Shown here in pieces: positions 7,310 through 9,159 of a DNA stretch of 9,159 nucleotides. Below the pieces are notes generated by a model that saw nothing but the letters and a program-made list of their open reading frames with translations, ran no database searches and was not told the origin of the DNA. A program made the position numbers and the translations under genes. Position 1 is the first letter of the stretch. Every line of letters starts with the position of its first letter. Source of the DNA: an uncultured Clostridium sp. (lineage in GTDB: Bacteria; Bacillota; Clostridia; Clostridiales; Clostridiaceae); the NCBI GenBank assembly GCA_934755305.1, contig CAKVLD010000092.1:1-9159 (forward strand), read 5' to 3'.

Positions 7310-7340
7310 TATCCTATGACTAAAACTATTAGTTTGTTAC
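7310..7340 (-). promoter_or_regulatory. Sigma-K-like promoter of the Ser-rich gene
   Basis: On the minus strand GTAACA (7340-7335), 16 bp, then CATAGGATA (7318-7310). This matches every defined position of the Bacillus sigma-K consensus (GKMACM, 16-17 bp, CATANNNTA). It lies 45 bp before the start codon. Sigma-K acts late in the mother cell during sporulation and drives spore coat genes. Confidence 0.6.
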
Positions 7341-7352
7341 ATATTTTTTATA

Positions 7353-7919
7353 TTAAACATTATTAAATATTTCTGATATAAACTTTTCAAAATTCTCTCT
7401 TTGTGAATGTTTATTACCTTTATATACTTCATTAGAAATTATTATTTTGTTATAATTATTACCGTATAAAGAATCTTGCAATGAAAATTGATTTTTTTCA
7501 TATAAAGTTCTTAAAGTTTCCCCTATGCGTAAAAGGCTTTTATAATGCTTTCCACTTGAAAATCCTCTAATTCTTTTTGTATCTTTACTCATATTTTCAA
7601 AGAACAAAGATTTAGCTAACCAACCTCTACTTGCTCGTCCATTTTTGGTAGTATTAGTCAAAACATAATTCAAATATGGTGTGAATTCATTAAAACTTCC
7701 TGTTTCAAGCTTCAATCCAACTATTGGATACCATAAACCTTGAATTTTCCCACTATTTGTTCCTGATGATCTAAAAAAAGGTAAAGTAACTGTCTCCATT
7801 CCATCATTGTACATAATACCAACATCAATTAGGCCTATCATCCTAAAAGGACTGGTTGTGTAAACATTCGCTCTAAAAGTGTTAGGATATATCTTGTATA
7901 TACCAATGGTATGTGACAC
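7353..7919 (-). CDS. Unrecognised 188-residue protein in the kinase operon
   Basis: I do not recognise a family. The GTG at 7919 is chosen as the start because a perfect AGGAGG (7927-7932) lies 7 nt upstream; an ATG at 7943 exists but would put that site inside the gene and overlap the kinase. The protein begins MSHTIGIYKIYPNTFRANVY. Residues 1-100 look beta-rich, with alternating hydrophobic residues and the blocks GLWYPIVGLKLETGSFNEF and TKNGRASRGWLAKSLFF. The rest is charged and probably helical. It has no signal peptide, membrane segment or Cys. The gene starts 17 bp after the kinase stop, so the two are almost certainly co-transcribed. A role with the kinase, such as an adaptor, substrate or coat component, is plausible but unproven. 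Confidence 0.85.
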   Translation of the reverse strand: MSHTIGIYKIYPNTFRANVYTTSPFRMIGLIDVGIMYNDGMETVTLPFFRSSGTNSGKIQGLWYPIVGLKLETGSFNEFTPYLNYVLTNTTKNGRASRGWLAKSLFFENMSKDTKRIRGFSSGKHYKSLLRIGETLRTLYEKNQFSLQDSLYGNNYNKIIISNEVYKGNKHSQRENFEKFISEIFNNV

Positions 7920-7926
7920 ATATATT

Positions 7927-7932
7927 CCTCCT
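7927..7932 (-). promoter_or_regulatory. Ribosome binding site fixing a GTG start at 7919
   Basis: The minus strand reads AAAGGAGG, 7 nt, then GTG TCA CAT. This near-perfect site sits between the kinase stop and the next gene and decides the GTG start. Confidence 0.85.
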
Positions 7933-7936
7933 TTGT

Positions 7937-8680
7937 TTACCAAATTTTAAAATCAAATCTCCCTTTATTAATTCTTTTTAAAACTTCTAATTGATCTCTT
8001 ATTTCGTCAAGACTTTCATATTCATCTTCTATTCCCATAAGCTTCATTAAAAAGTGTCGTTCCTCTGAATTTAAATCTAACTCATCATACCATGGCTTTT
8101 CTTCCTGATCTTCTAATGGCTCAAAGGAAGAATAATATAAATGAATTAAAAAATCTCCTAAATACCAGTAATCAATTGTTTCATCATATTGATCATTATC
8201 TATATATCTTGCTAACCCAAAATCAATTAAAGCTATCTCATTATTATTTCTAACTATTACATTTGGTGTTCTAATATCTCTATGAACAATATTTTTACTA
8301 TGCAATATTTCTAACAAATCTAAAATAGCTTCACAAACTTCATATATTTCCTCTTTAGAAAACTCGTATCTATCTTTTGATAAGAGTTCAAAAAAGGTTT
8401 TTCCATCTATATATTCCATCACATAACACTCCCTATATTTATCCTTAAATTTTCCTATAAATTTAGGGAAGTTAGGCATATCTAAATTTCTTAATATTTT
8501 TCTTTCGTAATACAATTTACTTCTTGTTTTTTGAAGCATATTGTTTTTTAATTGTTTAATAACAACTTTATTACCATCTTTATCTATAGCAAGATACGCT
8601 ATACCATAGCGTCCTTCACCTAATATATCCTTTATTGTATACCCCTTTACTCTCTCCTCTTTCCTATAATAAATATCCAT
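7937..8680 (-). CDS. Small eukaryotic-like protein kinase with a shortened activation segment
   Basis: This 247-residue soluble protein has a protein-kinase fold. The glycine loop is GEGRYGIAYLA (21-31), the ATP-binding Lys is Lys42 (VVIKQL), the likely helix-C Glu is Glu59, the catalytic loop is HRDIRTPN (133-140) with Asp135 and Asn140, and the metal-binding motif is DFG (153-155). The usual catalytic-loop Lys is Arg137. Only about 15 residues separate DFG from the subdomain IX-like DYWYLGD (170-176), so most of the activation loop and the APE motif are missing. It has no membrane segment or sensor domain, unlike PrkC or YabT. It probably phosphorylates Ser/Thr, perhaps on the nearby Ser-rich protein (inference). 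The ATG at 8680 follows AGAGGATG, and a sigma-K-like promoter lies at 8727-8757. Confidence 0.92.
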   Translation of the reverse strand: MDIYYRKEERVKGYTIKDILGEGRYGIAYLAIDKDGNKVVIKQLKNNMLQKTRSKLYYERKILRNLDMPNFPKFIGKFKDKYRECYVMEYIDGKTFFELLSKDRYEFSKEEIYEVCEAILDLLEILHSKNIVHRDIRTPNVIVRNNNEIALIDFGLARYIDNDQYDETIDYWYLGDFLIHLYYSSFEPLEDQEEKPWYDELDLNSEERHFLMKLMGIEDEYESLDEIRDQLEVLKRINKGRFDFKIW

Positions 8681-8726
8681 AATTACATCCTCTGTTTACA
8701 TAAGTGTATTTGCTTTTCACTTAATA

Positions 8727-8757
8727 TATAGTATTCTTTCAAAGGACATTATGTTAC
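8727..8757 (-). promoter_or_regulatory. Sigma-K-like promoter of the kinase operon
   Basis: On the minus strand GTAACA (8757-8752), 16 bp, then AATACTATA (8735-8727). The -35 box fits the sigma-K consensus fully; the -10 differs from CATANNNTA only in its first base. Box sequence and spacing are the same as at the Ser-rich gene. It lies 46 bp before the kinase start. The remaining sequence back to the yqeY terminator (8758-8878) is AT-rich and shows nothing else I can support. Confidence 0.5.
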
Positions 8758-8878
8758 TTCATTTTACAAAGTTTATGTAACAACAAATAATATATATTTT
8801 TTTAGTAACTAGTAAGGTGGGGTTTATATAAACATGAATAATCTAATTCCTTCATAACTTCATATATGTATTTTATAC

Positions 8879-8947
8879 AAAAAATGAGGCTGCCACACAA
8901 TTTATAATTAAAGATTCTCAATTAAAGTTTAATGTGACAGCCCCATT
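8879..8947 (-). terminator. Rho-independent terminator of the yqeY-like gene
   Basis: On the minus strand, AATGGGGCTGTCACA (8947-8933) pairs with TGTGGCAGCCTCATT (8897-8883) over 15 bp, including two G-U pairs. The stem is followed by a six-T run (complement of 8879-8884). The loop is long (35 nt) and AT-rich, with some internal pairing. The G-U pairs make it stronger on the minus strand, matching the yqeY-like gene that ends 16 bp earlier. Confidence 0.85.
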
Positions 8948-8962
8948 ATTTAATTTTCTTAT

Positions 8963-9159
8963 TTAACCTAATAAACTCTTTACCATTGGATTAACCTTAG
9001 ATCTATCAAACTTACCATTAATCTTTGGCATAATTTCTTTCATTATTTTACCCATATCAGAAGGACCATAACTTCCATTAGCTATTATTTCCTTTAACAT
9101 TTCTGTAACTTCTTCTTCTGTTAATTGTTTTGGAAGATAAACTTTTAATACTTCTAAAG
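8963..9159 (-). CDS. yqeY: GatB/YqeY domain protein, C-terminal part (runs off window)
   Basis: The last 65 codons and the stop are present; the gene enters from beyond position 9159. The frame reads LEVLKVYLPKQLTEEEVTEM, then SYGPSDMGKIMKEIMPKING, ending NPMVKSLLG. YLPKQLTEEE, DMGKIMKEIMPK and the final VNPMVKSLL match the C-terminal helical domain of YqeY, a small (about 150 residues) cytoplasmic protein related to the tail domain of the GatB amidotransferase subunit, thought to help in tRNA-dependent processes. A strong terminator follows, so it is transcriptionally separate from the kinase group. Confidence 0.9.
   Translation of the reverse strand, partial: LEVLKVYLPKQLTEEEVTEMLKEIIANGSYGPSDMGKIMKEIMPKINGKFDRSKVNPMVKSLLG

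Overview
The window comes from a very AT-rich, Gram-positive, probably spore-forming bacterium of the class Clostridia. The evidence is A/T-ending codon use throughout, strong AGGAGG ribosome binding sites, TTG and GTG starts, AT-rich intergenic regions, and urease, XpaC/TelA and YqeY proteins of Firmicute type. I cannot name a species. Every gene I can support lies on the minus strand, so transcription runs from high to low coordinates.

In transcription order: (1) 8963-9159 holds the 3' end of a yqeY-like gene, closed by a strong terminator (8879-8947). (2) 8680-6630 is a three-gene group: a small protein kinase with an unusually short activation segment, an unrecognised 188-residue protein, and a 211-residue Ser/Lys/Arg-rich repeat protein (about 37% Ser). 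Both the kinase and the Ser-rich gene are preceded by a GTAACA box, exactly 16 bp, and a CATANNNTA-like box. That is the form of a sigma-K (late mother-cell, sporulation) promoter. (3) 6335-4006 is an xpaC-telA pair with a TAATG junction, a good sigma-A-type promoter (6461-6489) and a strong terminator (3938-3981). (4) 3866-1 is a urease operon ureA-ureB-ureC-ureE-ureF-ureG, with ureG cut by the window edge. ureD is not in view and may follow ureG.

The urease genes should make a complete apoenzyme (UreABC, all active-site residues present) plus nickel-insertion chaperones (UreE, UreF, UreG), giving urea hydrolysis to ammonia and CO2. Two non-coding structures interrupt the operon: a 13-bp hairpin between ureC and ureE, and three tandem 17-bp repeats between ureF and ureG.

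The most interesting part is the kinase group. A kinase and a Ser/Lys/Arg repeat protein share matching sporulation-type promoters. This resembles the Bacillus CotH kinase with its Ser/Lys/Arg-rich spore coat substrates CotB and CotG, but uses a different, eukaryotic-like kinase fold. I propose a spore coat phosphorylation module with an unknown third partner. This is inference from sequence and context.
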